From: Bacilli bacterium | GTDB lineage: Bacteria; Bacillota_I; Bacilli_A; RF39; UBA660 | Direction of reading: 5' to 3' | DNA: 55,623 nt | Assembly: GCA_016293205.1 (NCBI GenBank) | Contig: JAEDES010000005.1 | Location: 1-55,623, forward strand | Shown here: in pieces, positions 48,449 to 55,623 of the stretch | How positions within the stretch are numbered: position 1 is the stretch's first letter | Layout: every line of letters begins with the position of its first letter | Notes under the pieces: model-generated | What the model saw: only the letters and a program-made list of their open reading frames with translations | Database searches by the model: none | What the model was told of the DNA's origin: nothing | Program-made: the position numbers and the translations under genes

Positions 48449-49029
48449 ATTTTACCTCCAATTAGAATGTCTACCACTTTTAAATAGTCAATTCTTGGTC
48501 TATAACCATCTTTTATTAGATAAGCATCTGTTTTAAAATATTCTAATGGTACTGATTTTTTATCATTATTATTTATATAATTTAAAAATCTTTCTGCTGT
48601 TATTAAATAAGTTTCATTTAAAGTTGTGAACCTTACTATAATAAAAGCAATTCCACCATTATTATCAATGTTTTCTAAATGTTTAATTTGATGTGGATGA
48701 ATATTTGTTAAAGCAAAGGCTGTTTTACTTTTGGTTTCTTTTGCTTCAAAGTCAATGTATTTCCCTTTATATAATCCGTTGTAATCTGTAGTTGATGGGG
48801 TAGAGAAGTAAGCTTCTTTAATTACTGCTTTATTCTTTGAAGGAAAATCTACATTTACTATTTTGATTGGAGTAGGTTTTTTATAAATGAATGCTTTTCC
48901 TATTTCAATATAGTATTCATTTGATTGATTTATTTCTCCTTCTAAAGTCATTCCTCTATTTTTATAATCAACAGGTTTTGTTGATATATCAATGTTTTGA
49001 GGCTTTTTTATACCATTTGGATAATTCAT
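48445..49029 (-). CDS. recU: Holliday junction resolvase RecU
   Basis: The 194-residue length fits RecU. The N-terminus has NRGMTLEGEINQSNEYY. The catalytic PD-(D/E)xK-type residues are in STTDYNGLYKGKYIDFEAKETKSK (about 89-112), with the family segment NIHPHQIKHL after it. RecU cleaves four-way junctions in recombination and chromosome segregation. GGTGATG precedes the ATG. It is transcribed together with ponA, as in B. subtilis. Confidence 0.97.
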   Translation of the reverse strand: MNYPNGIKKPQNIDISTKPVDYKNRGMTLEGEINQSNEYYIEIGKAFIYKKPTPIKIVNVDFPSKNKAVIKEAYFSTPSTTDYNGLYKGKYIDFEAKETKSKTAFALTNIHPHQIKHLENIDNNGGIAFIIVRFTTLNETYLITAERFLNYINNNDKKSVPLEYFKTDAYLIKDGYRPRIDYLKVVDILIGGKI

Positions 49030-49163
49030 CTCATCACCTATCTTTTATTATACTATAATAATATTAAATTTTCCATAAAAATTAATATGTATTTTTTTAA
49101 GAAGTATTGTCGTATTTGTTGATAAAAATAATTTTTTGATTATGATTATTTTAGGTGAATTTA

Positions 49164-49286
49164 ATGAATAATTTTGAAATTATTAAAATATTTGATAGAA
49201 TGTTAAGTATGACTCGAAGTATTTCAGTAGAGTCTCAAGTGGCCTTTATAAAGAGGTCGTTATCAATTGACAAAAATAGGTATTAA
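49164..49286 (+). CDS. Possible small protein (40 residues) upstream of gpsB
   Basis: In the 290-base gap between recU and gpsB, an ATG six bases after AGGTG opens a 41-codon frame. The product is basic and helical-looking (NNFEIIKIFDRMLSMTRSIS, then FIKRSLSIDKNRY). Codon use is like neighbouring genes apart from a few rarer codons (CGA, GCC, TCG, AGG). It runs towards gpsB, whose own TTGACA-like element (49268-49273) lies within its end. I cannot name it and it may not be translated. Confidence 0.4.
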   Translation: MNNFEIIKIFDRMLSMTRSISVESQVAFIKRSLSIDKNRY

Positions 49287-49320
49287 TGACATAATATTAA
49301 TGTAAGGGATTGGTGATAAA

Positions 49321-49668
49321 ATGTATCAAAATAAGATTTCACTTAAGCCACAAGATATCCTAGAAAAAGAGTTTAAAATTGATACTCGAGGATATAGATT
49401 AAAAGAAGTTGATCAATTTTTAGATACTATTATTGGTGACTATGAACAATTTCTTAATATTATTAATAGTTTAGAAAAAGAAAAAGCTGAATTAATGGCG
49501 GAAATTATGTCATTAAAACAAGAACTTCGTAATTCTAGGCTTAGTGTAGAAGTTGCACGTAATAATGTTGATAATACTGAAGTTACTAATATTGATATTA
49601 TTAAAAGATTATCACAACTTGAAAAGATGGTTTACGGATCAAAAGATAGTAAAAAAGATGAAGAATAG
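49321..49668 (+). CDS. gpsB: Cell cycle protein GpsB (DivIVA family)
   Basis: The 115-residue protein has the DivIVA-type N-terminal domain (LKPQDILEKEFKIDTRGYRLKEVDQFLD, residues 8-35) and a coiled coil. The C-terminal trimer-like motif NIDIIKRLSQLEKMVYG distinguishes GpsB from DivIVA. GpsB shuttles PBP1 between side wall and septum. GGATTGGTG precedes the ATG. It sits next to rnpB and close to recU-ponA, the same order as in B. subtilis, and its partner PBP1 is encoded nearby. Confidence 0.96.
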   Translation: MYQNKISLKPQDILEKEFKIDTRGYRLKEVDQFLDTIIGDYEQFLNIINSLEKEKAELMAEIMSLKQELRNSRLSVEVARNNVDNTEVTNIDIIKRLSQLEKMVYGSKDSKKDEE

Positions 49669-50012
49669 TATATAGACAAACGCTGGAGTCCTTGAGACTC
49701 TTGAGGAAAGTCCATGCTCTCACAGTCTGCGATGACTGTAGTGTTCGTGCCTAGGGAACAAATAACCTAGGGTAGTTTAACTAACGGCGAAGATGAATCT
49801 AAGTTTTTTAATATGATTCTATTCATAAAGTGCCGCAGTGACGATGCTTTTGGAAACAAAAGAGTGAAACGTGGTAAACCCCGCGAGAGAGAAATCCAAA
49901 ATTGGTAGGAGAGTCCTAACGAAAGAATTGAATGGAGTTAGGGACCGGGAAACTGGTAGATAAATGTTTGTCGCCTAGGAAACTAGGAACAGAACATGGC
50001 TTATTTATATTA
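49669..50012 (+). ncRNA. rnpB: RNase P RNA, type B-like (Bacillus-like)
   Basis: The 5' conserved block GAGGAAAGTCCATGCTC (49713-49729) and the 3' block ACAGAACATGGCTTAT (49990-50005) form the P4 helix region. In between, GTGCCGCAGTGACG, GGAAACAAAAGAGTGAAACG and GAGAGAAATCCAAAATTGG are standard RNase P RNA segments. AGACAAACG near the 5' end can pair with TGTTTGTC near 49966. It begins directly after gpsB. The ends are approximate. Together with the RnpA protein it trims the 5' ends of tRNA precursors. Confidence 0.97.
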
Positions 50013-50035
50013 TTGTTATTTAGATGAGGTGAAGA

Positions 50036-50524
50036 ATGAAAGAGTTAGGCGAATATTTAAAGCATACTAGAGTCGATAACGGCGTTAGTCTTGCTGAAGC
50101 AGCAGAAGATCTTGAACTTTCAACATCTCAATTAGAAAATATTGAAAGTGGTAATGTTAGAGCTTTTAAAGATGTTTATAATTTAAAACAATATGTTAAA
50201 CAATATGCTAAATATTTAGGACTTGATCCTGAAAAAGTAGTAGATGAATTTAATGGTTTTTTATTTGAACATACTTCTAAGATTTCATTAGATGATATAC
50301 TTGCTGCACAAAAAAAATTAGAAGAAAAAGAGAAAAAGGCAATTTCTCCTTATACTAAGCCGGTTAAAAAGAAGGTGTCTATATTACCTTTTATTTTAGC
50401 TATTTTATGTGTAGTGGTGTTATTTGCTATTATCTATGTTATTGTAAGTAATATTAATAAAGCTCCAACACAAGTAGATGAATTGATGCCAAGAGAGGAG
50501 TGTGTTTATGAATTTACCTACTAA
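50036..50524 (+). CDS. rodZ: RodZ-like helix-turn-helix membrane protein
   Basis: The 162-residue protein has an N-terminal HTH domain of the RodZ type (ELGEYLKHTRVDNGVSLAEAAEDL, then IESGNVRAFKD and YAKYLGLDP), a Lys-rich linker and one transmembrane helix (about residues 118-141). It has only about 20 residues after the helix, so the periplasmic-type domain of longer RodZ proteins is missing. RodZ links MreB to the membrane in rod-shaped cells. The gene is fused by overlap to pgsA, as ymfM-pgsA are in B. subtilis. GAGGTGAAG precedes the ATG. Confidence 0.88.
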   Translation: MKELGEYLKHTRVDNGVSLAEAAEDLELSTSQLENIESGNVRAFKDVYNLKQYVKQYAKYLGLDPEKVVDEFNGFLFEHTSKISLDDILAAQKKLEEKEKKAISPYTKPVKKKVSILPFILAILCVVVLFAIIYVIVSNINKAPTQVDELMPREECVYEFTY

Positions 50525-51107
50525 GCTTACTGTATTAAGACTAATTTTATCATTAGTAATTGTTGGACTTTTATGTTTTCCATTTCATGCATTTGGATTA
50601 ACATTCCCAGTGTTTGATTTTTATGGAGTACAAGTAGAACTACAATATATTATTGCAGGAGTAATTTTTATCGTTGCTAGTTTAACTGACTGGTTAGATG
50701 GATATATTGCCCGTAAATATAATATGGTAACTGATACTGGTAAAATGTTAGATGCTATTGCCGATAAAGCTTTAGTAAATACAGTATTAATTATTTTAGC
50801 AGCTCAAGGATTTGTTCATGTAATCGTTCCTGTAGTTATTGTATTAAGAGATATCGTTGTTAATGCAATTAAGATGGAAGCAGCTGGTAAAGGTAAAGTT
50901 GTTGCAGCTATTGGATCTGGAAAATTAAAGACAGCTTCATTAATGGTTGGTACAACATTAGCATTTTTCTATAATATTCCATTTGTATTCTTACACGTTA
51001 GTGTAGATCAATTCTTATTATATTTTGCATGTATTATGTCAATAATTTCTGCAGTTCAATATTTCAATATGAACAAAGATATTATTTTTCCTAGTAAAGC
51101 AAAATAA
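50508..51107 (+). CDS. pgsA: CDP-diacylglycerol--glycerol-3-phosphate 3-phosphatidyltransferase
   Basis: The 199-residue membrane enzyme has the CDP-alcohol phosphotransferase signature D-G-x2-A-R-x8-G-x3-D-x3-D in DWLDGYIARKYNMVTDTG and MLDAIADKAL (about residues 62-90). It makes phosphatidylglycerol phosphate, the first committed step of anionic phospholipid synthesis. ATG 50508 follows GAGGAG within the rodZ coding region, so the genes overlap by 17 bases. The N-terminus NLPTKLTVLRLIL is typical. Five or six membrane helices are predicted. Confidence 0.96.
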   Translation: MNLPTKLTVLRLILSLVIVGLLCFPFHAFGLTFPVFDFYGVQVELQYIIAGVIFIVASLTDWLDGYIARKYNMVTDTGKMLDAIADKALVNTVLIILAAQGFVHVIVPVVIVLRDIVVNAIKMEAAGKGKVVAAIGSGKLKTASLMVGTTLAFFYNIPFVFLHVSVDQFLLYFACIMSIISAVQYFNMNKDIIFPSKAK

Positions 51108-51130
51108 TTAATTCAGAATATTATTAGTAT

Positions 51131-51164
51131 AAAAACTTCTTATTTGTTAAGAAGTTTTTTTATT
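51131..51164 (+). terminator. Rho-independent terminator after pgsA
   Basis: The stem AAAAACTTCTTA/TAAGAAGTTTTT (51131-51142/51148-51159) is followed by T residues. Confidence 0.85.
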
Positions 51165-51192
51165 TTTGTTTTAATTGGCGTTCAAAATGTAT

Positions 51193-51206
51193 AAAACAAT
51201 CGTTCG
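51193..51206 (+). promoter_or_regulatory. Candidate LexA (SOS) box upstream of recA
   Basis: AAAAC-AATC-GTTCG matches the Firmicute SOS core GAAC-N4-GTTC at seven of eight positions. It lies immediately upstream of the recA -35 element, where LexA could interfere with RNA polymerase. The match is imperfect and no LexA gene is in view. Confidence 0.4.
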
Positions 51207-51214
51207 ATTAGGTA

Positions 51215-51244
51215 TTGACTTTGTGTTGATAAATAATATACAAT
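51215..51244 (+). promoter_or_regulatory. Predicted sigma-A promoter of recA
   Basis: TTGACT (51215-51220), an 18-base spacer and TACAAT (51239-51244) lie about 30 bases before the recA start codon. Confidence 0.7.
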
Positions 51245-51274
51245 GTAAATGTAAGTTATTTATTAGGAGGATAT

Positions 51275-52321
51275 ATGAAATCTGTAAGTAGTGATGCGTC
51301 TAAAGATAAAGCTTTAGAACAAGTATTAAATGATATTGAAAAACAATTCGGTAAAGGTTCAATTATGAAGTTGGGGGATAATAAACACATGAAAGTTGAT
51401 GTTTGTTCTAGTGGATGTTTATCATTAGATATAGCATTAGGTGTTGGAGGATATCCTCGTGGTAGAATTATTGAAATTTATGGACCTGAATCAAGTGGTA
51501 AAACTACATTTGCTTTACAAGCAATTGCTGAACATCAAAAATTAGGTGGAAGAGCAGCATTTATTGATGCAGAGCATGCATTAGATCCGGTTTATGCAGA
51601 AAAACTGGGAGTTAATATTGATGAATTATTATTATCTCAACCTGATACAGGAGAACAAGCTTTAGAAATTTGTGAAGCTTTAGTTCGCAGTGAAGCAATT
51701 AGTATTATTGTAATTGACTCAGTTGCAGCATTAGTTCCACAAGCTGAAATTGATGGAGAAATGGGAGATTCTCATGTAGGATTACAAGCTAGATTAATGT
51801 CTCAAGCATTAAGAAAATTATCAGGTACAATTAATAAAACTAATACTACTTGTATTTTTATAAATCAATTACGTGAAAAAGTTGGAGTTATGTTTGGTAA
51901 TCCAGAAACAACTCCTGGTGGAAGAGCATTAAAATTCTATTCATCTGTACGTCTTGAAATTAGAAGAAATGAACAATTAAAGATGGGAGATGGAATTGTT
52001 GGTAATAAGACAAGTGTTAAAGTTGTTAAGAATAAAGTAGCTCCTCCATTTAAGAGTTGTACTGTTGATATTATGTATGGTGAAGGTGTTTCTCGTGAAG
52101 GAGAAGTTATTGATTTAGCAAGTGAAGCGGGAATTGTTGATAAGACAGGTGCTTGGTATTCTTATCAAGGTGAAAAACTTGGTCAAGGAAAAGAAAATGT
52201 TAAATTACTATTAAAAGATAATCCCGAGTTAAAAGAAGAAATAGAATTAAAAGTTAGAGAATACTATGATATATCTCTAGATGATAAAAAAGATGTAAAA
52301 AAGACTAAAGAAGACAAGTAA
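51275..52321 (+). CDS. recA: Recombinase RecA
   Basis: The 348-residue protein has the ATP-binding Walker A GPESSGKTT (about residues 70-78), Walker B in IIVIDSVAAL, and IEKQFGKGSIMKLG at the N-terminus. NTTCIFINQLREKVGVMFGNPETTPGG is the DNA-binding loop region, present at about residues 190-216. It forms filaments on single-stranded DNA for recombination and triggers LexA self-cleavage. GGAGGATAT precedes the ATG. The order pgsA-recA-rny matches B. subtilis except that cinA is missing and a MurE-type ligase lies between recA and rny. Confidence 0.99.
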   Translation: MKSVSSDASKDKALEQVLNDIEKQFGKGSIMKLGDNKHMKVDVCSSGCLSLDIALGVGGYPRGRIIEIYGPESSGKTTFALQAIAEHQKLGGRAAFIDAEHALDPVYAEKLGVNIDELLLSQPDTGEQALEICEALVRSEAISIIVIDSVAALVPQAEIDGEMGDSHVGLQARLMSQALRKLSGTINKTNTTCIFINQLREKVGVMFGNPETTPGGRALKFYSSVRLEIRRNEQLKMGDGIVGNKTSVKVVKNKVAPPFKSCTVDIMYGEGVSREGEVIDLASEAGIVDKTGAWYSYQGEKLGQGKENVKLLLKDNPELKEEIELKVREYYDISLDDKKDVKKTKEDK

Positions 52322-52333
52322 TTGTCTTTTTTA
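52311..52333 (+). terminator. Rho-independent terminator after recA
   Basis: The stem AAGACAA/TTGTCTT (52311-52317/52322-52328) overlaps the stop codon and is followed by T residues. Confidence 0.8.
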
Positions 52334-52362
52334 GTGTATAATAGTTGTAAGGAGGTAATTTT

Positions 52363-53754
52363 ATGAAGATTAATGAATTGTTTGAAACAGAACTTAATTT
52401 TGAAATTACTGGTATTGTAGATGATAGTAGAGATGTAAAGGATGGGTATTTGTTTGTAGCAACAAAAGGTTTTAATGTAGATCATTATGACTATATTGAT
52501 ATGGCTATTAGAAATGGTGCTGTTTGTGTTGTTGCAGATAGAGAAGTTAATTGTAGTGTACCTGTATTTTATGTTGAAGATATAAATAATTATTATGTTT
52601 TATTATGTAAGAAATTTAATAATATATTAGATAATGATTTTGATTATATAGGAGTAACTGGTACTGACGGTAAGACTACTTCAACTAGTATTATCAATCA
52701 AATACTTAGTAAACATCAAAAGTGTGCTTTGATTGGTACTAACGGAATGTTTATTGGAGAAGATAAATATAATACAAGTAATACAACTCCTTGTGTATCA
52801 GAATTATATGATGTATTAGGTATTGCTAAAGCTAATGGATGTAAACAGGTTGTAATGGAAGTGTCAAGTGAAGCTCTGCTTCATAATCGAGTAGAAGGTA
52901 TTAAATACTCTATAGTAGGTTTTACTAATATTACAGAAGATCATTTAAATGTTCATGGTAGTATTGGAAATTATATTGAATGTAAATTGAAGTTATTAGA
53001 ACATTTAAAAGAAGATGGTATTGTCGTTTATAATGGAGATGATGTCAATCTTTGTCAAATAAAAGGGTATTCTTTTGGTGTAAACCAAGATTGTGATTTT
53101 GTAATTAGTAATGTTATAGAAGAGTCAAATGTTGTAAAGTTTAATATTACTTATAAGGGTGTTGATTATGATATAGTAAGTCCACTTGTAGGTTTATATA
53201 ATGTTTATAATATAACAATGGCTTTTGCAATTTGTTTATTATATGGAGTGGATTCTTCGTTTATAATTGAATGTATTAAAGATTTAAAACCTATTTATGG
53301 TAGAAGAGAATATTTAGATTTTGGACAAAACTTTGATTTAATACTTGATTATGCTCATACATTTAATGGTATTAAAAGCATTCTTGAAAGTTGCGAGAAT
53401 TATAAAACAATTATTACTGTTACAGGTGCAGCTGGTGGCCGTGAAGTTGAAAAGAGAAGTAAGATTGGAAAAATTGTTTTAGAAAAGAGTGACGTTGTTG
53501 TATTTACAATGGATGATCCTCGATATGAAAGTGTTGATAAAATCATTGATGATTTAGCTGGAGATACTAAAAAAGAATATTTTAGAATTAAAGATAGAGT
53601 TGAAGCAATTCATTTTGCTTTAAAAGTAGGAGCTAAAAATCCTGGTAGCGTTGTTTTAATACTTGGTAAGGGTAGAGATAATTATATGGCTATAGAAGAT
53701 AAAAAGGTTCCATATTGTGATTATGATGTGATCAAAGAATACTATGAAAAATAG
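52363..53754 (+). CDS. murE: Mur ligase, MurE type (UDP-MurNAc-tripeptide synthetase)
   Basis: The 463-residue protein has the MurE N-terminal domain (GIVDDSRDVKDGYLFVATKG), the ATP-binding GVTGTDGKTTST (about residue 99), TNITEDHLNVHGSIGNY and the C-terminal LDYAHTFNGI. It adds the third amino acid to the peptidoglycan stem. The selectivity motif reads DDPRYE, where meso-diaminopimelate ligases typically have DNPR, so the residue added is uncertain. AAGGAGG precedes the ATG. It stands alone between the recA terminator and the rny promoter. A neighbouring FemX-like gene would be consistent with Lys at position three, by inference only. Confidence 0.88.
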   Translation: MKINELFETELNFEITGIVDDSRDVKDGYLFVATKGFNVDHYDYIDMAIRNGAVCVVADREVNCSVPVFYVEDINNYYVLLCKKFNNILDNDFDYIGVTGTDGKTTSTSIINQILSKHQKCALIGTNGMFIGEDKYNTSNTTPCVSELYDVLGIAKANGCKQVVMEVSSEALLHNRVEGIKYSIVGFTNITEDHLNVHGSIGNYIECKLKLLEHLKEDGIVVYNGDDVNLCQIKGYSFGVNQDCDFVISNVIEESNVVKFNITYKGVDYDIVSPLVGLYNVYNITMAFAICLLYGVDSSFIIECIKDLKPIYGRREYLDFGQNFDLILDYAHTFNGIKSILESCENYKTIITVTGAAGGREVEKRSKIGKIVLEKSDVVVFTMDDPRYESVDKIIDDLAGDTKKEYFRIKDRVEAIHFALKVGAKNPGSVVLILGKGRDNYMAIEDKKVPYCDYDVIKEYYEK

Positions 53755-53772
53755 TGACTTTGGTCACTTTTT
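53753..53772 (+). terminator. Rho-independent terminator after murE
   Basis: The stem AGTGAC/GTCACT (53753-53758/53763-53768) is followed by T-rich sequence and overlaps the stop codon. Confidence 0.75.
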
Positions 53773-53779
53773 CTTTTCC

Positions 53780-53808
53780 TTGACATTGATATAAAATAAA
53801 TTTACAAT
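53780..53808 (+). promoter_or_regulatory. Predicted sigma-A promoter of rny
   Basis: A perfect TTGACA (53780-53785), a 17-base spacer and TACAAT (53803-53808) lie about 45 bases upstream of the rny start. Confidence 0.8.
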
Positions 53809-53851
53809 AGAATTAGATTAGTAGTAATCTAATCATCGAATGGAGGAGAAT

Positions 53852-55405
53852 ATGGATAATATGTGGTTCTCCATTTTACTTGTAGCTGTAGGGCTACTAT
53901 TTGGTTTAATTTTAGCTTTTGTTGTTAATAGTTTAAGAGTGTCAAAAGCTGCTAAAGAAGCAGAAAAATTAATCGCTAATGCTAAGAAAGATGTAGAAAA
54001 GATTAAAAGAGACGCTGCTATTGAACAAAAAGAAGAAGCTCATAAATTGAAGATGGATTTAGATAAAGAAATTCGTGAAAGAAAGGAAGAGTTAAAAGAA
54101 TCTGAAAATAGATTATTACAACGTGAAGCGAATATTGATAAACGTGATGAGTTATATCAAAAACGTGAACAAGCTTTAGATGAACGTGAAGCTAAACTTT
54201 CTGAACGAGTAGAAGAAATTCAAAATGAAAAAAGTAAAGTGGAGGAAATAAGAAAAGAACAATTAGAATTGTTACAAAAAATTTCTGGTTTCAGTAAAGA
54301 AAAGGCTCGTGAACAAATTATGAGTCAAGTTAAAGAAACAATGAATAAAGAAATTAATGAATATATTCATGAAAGAGAAAATGAAGCTAAATTAATAGCT
54401 GATAAGACTGCTCGTGAATATATCGTTAGTTCTATGCAAAGATATGCTGCAGATATTGCAAGTGACCAAACTGTTACAGTAGTTGATTTACCTACTGAAG
54501 AAATGAAGGGTAGAATTATTGGACGTGAAGGTCGTAATATTAGAACAATTGAATCTATTACAGGTGTTGATTTAATTATTGATGATACTCCCGAAGCTGT
54601 AGTATTATCAAGTTTTGATCCGCTTAGAAGAGAAACTGCTAGAGTTACTCTTGAAAGTTTAATTAAGGATGGAAGAATTCATCCAACTCGTATTGAAGAA
54701 TTATATGATAAAGTATGTAAAGATATGAAACAAAAAATTCTTGAATATGGACAAGAAGCTATATTTGAACTTGGTTTAACTAAGTTTGATCCAGCTTTAC
54801 TTGAAATTATTGGTAAATTACATTTTAGAACTAGTTATGGTCAAAATGCTTTACAACATTCAATTGAAGTTGGACAATTATCTGGTTTAATTGCTGCTGA
54901 ATTAGGAGAGAATGTTACTCTTGCTAAGAGAGCAGGATTATTACATGATATTGGTAAAGCAATTGATCATGAAATTGAAGGTAGCCATGTAGAAATTGGT
55001 GCTGATTTAGCTAAGAAATATCATGAAGATGAAGTTGTTATTAATTCAATTGCATCACATCATGGTGATACTGCTGCTAATAGTGTTATTGCGACAATTG
55101 TTGCAATTGCAGATGCACTTTCTGCTAGTAGACCTGGTGCACGTAATGACTCTTTAGAAAATTACATTAAGAGACTTTCTCAATTAGAAGAAGTTGGAAA
55201 TGGAATTAAAGGAGTAGATAAGACATTTGCTGTTCAAGCAGGTCGCGAATTACGTGTTATTGTTAAACCTGATGAGATTGATGATTTAGAAAGTCATAGA
55301 GTAGCGAGAGAAGTTAAAGAAAAGATTGAAGCTACTATGAAATATCCAGGTACAATTAAAATTACAGTTGTACGTGAAACAAGAGCACAAGAAGAAGCAA
55401 AATAA
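53852..55405 (+). CDS. rny: Ribonuclease Y
   Basis: The roughly 517-residue protein has an N-terminal transmembrane helix (about residues 5-27) and a long coiled coil (30-150). A KH domain follows with GRIIGREGRNIRTIE (about 215), and then an HD domain with LLHDIGKAIDHEIEGSH. That is the exact RNase Y order. It is the membrane-bound endoribonuclease that initiates mRNA decay in Bacilli. ATG 53852 is chosen because the earlier in-frame ATG (53840) lies upstream of or within GGAGGAG. It is preceded by its own strong promoter and followed by a terminator. Confidence 0.98.
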   Translation: MDNMWFSILLVAVGLLFGLILAFVVNSLRVSKAAKEAEKLIANAKKDVEKIKRDAAIEQKEEAHKLKMDLDKEIRERKEELKESENRLLQREANIDKRDELYQKREQALDEREAKLSERVEEIQNEKSKVEEIRKEQLELLQKISGFSKEKAREQIMSQVKETMNKEINEYIHERENEAKLIADKTAREYIVSSMQRYAADIASDQTVTVVDLPTEEMKGRIIGREGRNIRTIESITGVDLIIDDTPEAVVLSSFDPLRRETARVTLESLIKDGRIHPTRIEELYDKVCKDMKQKILEYGQEAIFELGLTKFDPALLEIIGKLHFRTSYGQNALQHSIEVGQLSGLIAAELGENVTLAKRAGLLHDIGKAIDHEIEGSHVEIGADLAKKYHEDEVVINSIASHHGDTAANSVIATIVAIADALSASRPGARNDSLENYIKRLSQLEEVGNGIKGVDKTFAVQAGRELRVIVKPDEIDDLESHRVAREVKEKIEATMKYPGTIKITVVRETRAQEEAK

Positions 55406-55425
55406 TTATTTTTTGCTTCTTTTTT
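55391..55425 (+). terminator. Rho-independent terminator after rny
   Basis: The 11-bp stem AAGAAGCAAAA/TTTTGCTTCTT (55391-55401/55410-55420) overlaps the end of rny and is followed by T residues. Confidence 0.85.
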
Positions 55426-55453
55426 TGTTAATAATATAGTTGAGGAGGTTAAT

Positions 55454-55623
55454 ATGAAAAATCGACTATATTTGTTCTGGCTAATTGGAAGAAATGTTTA
55501 CAACAAACAGAAATTTTATGAAAACGTTTGTTGCAAGTATTCAGAATATTATTCATATAAATATGGCAATAGTAATATGTTTAGTAGAGATAATTTAAAA
55601 TATATGAGTAATTTTTATTGTAG
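55454..55623 (+). CDS. DUF1016/YhcG N-terminal-like protein (cut by window end)
   Basis: An open frame of 56 codons begins with ATG three bases after GAGGAGGTTA and runs off the window. The visible part, LFWLIGRNVYNKQ followed by FSRDNLKYMSNFY, resembles the DUF1016 N-terminal domain of YhcG-type proteins (L-F-W-x-I-G-x-x-x-x-x-x-Q, then F-S-R-x-N-L-x-x-M-x-x-F-Y). Those carry a PD-(D/E)xK nuclease domain further on, which is not visible here. In this organism it could also be a short stand-alone version. The call is moderate because only the first domain is present. Confidence 0.6.
   Translation, partial: MKNRLYLFWLIGRNVYNKQKFYENVCCKYSEYYSYKYGNSNMFSRDNLKYMSNFYC

Noticed and set aside
1..55623. 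Possible use of TGA as tryptophan (Mollicutes code)
   Set aside because: Trp residues are encoded by TGG in conserved positions, and TGA acts as a stop in several genes with ATGA overlaps (e.g. 239-242, 24076-24079).
1..55623. tRNA, rRNA, insertion sequences, prophage or attachment sites
   Set aside because: I scanned for tRNA T-loop patterns, transposase motifs and integrase motifs and found none; the only structural RNA gene seen is rnpB.

Overview
The window is a very AT-rich stretch of bacterial chromosome from what looks like an endospore-forming member of the Bacilli. It uses the standard bacterial code: Trp is TGG, and TGA ends several genes, including in ATGA gene overlaps. The endospore assignment rests on an alpha/beta-type small acid-soluble spore protein (31728), SpoIVA (36113-37585), SpoVIF (38897-39136) and a Cse60-like protein (14453). 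The Bacilli assignment rests on EzrA, GpsB, RecU, DnaD, RodZ-PgsA-RecA-RNase Y, a type B-like RNase P RNA and T-box leaders. The compact genes, low GC and many lineage-specific small proteins suggest an uncultured gut or host-associated Bacilli lineage (RF39/'CAG'-type), but the sequence alone cannot settle the genus. I see no prophage, insertion sequence, CRISPR array, rRNA or tRNA gene.

Layout. 1-4.7 kb: a leftward operon (patatin-like lipase, YtqA/YhcC-type radical SAM protein, DUF1294 membrane protein) and two convergent VanY-like carboxypeptidases. 4.8-8.2 kb: a GH31 glycosidase with an unknown partner. 8.2-11.2 kb: a leucine T-box controlling a small membrane protein plus leuS. 11.3-14.7 kb: a Cys-rich protein of unknown function, a PHP phosphoesterase, a Fic protein and two tiny ORFs (one Cse60-like). 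14.7-18.9 kb: cell-envelope genes (SpoVB/YtgP-type flippase, GT-C membrane glycosyltransferase, FemX-like peptidyltransferase). 19-22.4 kb: trmB and a four-gene operon (lipoprotein, acidic low-complexity protein, YtxG-like, YtxH). 22.4-27.1 kb: two probable beta-propeller proteins flanking a tyrosine T-box with a CYTH protein and tyrS, then a histidine phosphatase. 27.1-35.6 kb: rpsD with a structured leader, ezrA, a TasA/camelysin-like exported protein, thiI, ssp, a putative zincin, ackA, nrnA and engB. 35.7-40.8 kb: a leftward sporulation/der cluster. 40.9-45.7 kb: a membrane-protein operon, hup, cca, dnaD and nth. 45.8-50.0 kb: ponA-type PBP, recU, gpsB, rnpB. 50.0-55.4 kb: rodZ-pgsA, recA, a MurE-type ligase, rny. 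The window ends inside a DUF1016-like gene.

From memory of Bacillus subtilis, several blocks keep ancestral order: ytgP/ytqA/leuS/ytxGH/tyrS/rpsD/ezrA/thiI/ssp/ackA, der-spoIVA-hup, cca-dnaD-nth-ponA-recU-gpsB-rnpB, and rodZ-pgsA-recA-rny. The main themes are cell-wall synthesis and division (PBP1, GpsB, EzrA, MurE, FemX, flippase, VanY), translation (LeuRS, TyrRS, S4, TrmB, ThiI, CCA, Der, EngB), DNA repair (RecA, RecU, Nth) and sporulation. The less conventional items are the RNA elements (two T-boxes, a pseudoknot-capable rpsD leader, a hairpin that buries the spoVIF ribosome binding site) and a set of small or unassigned genes in conserved-looking operons.
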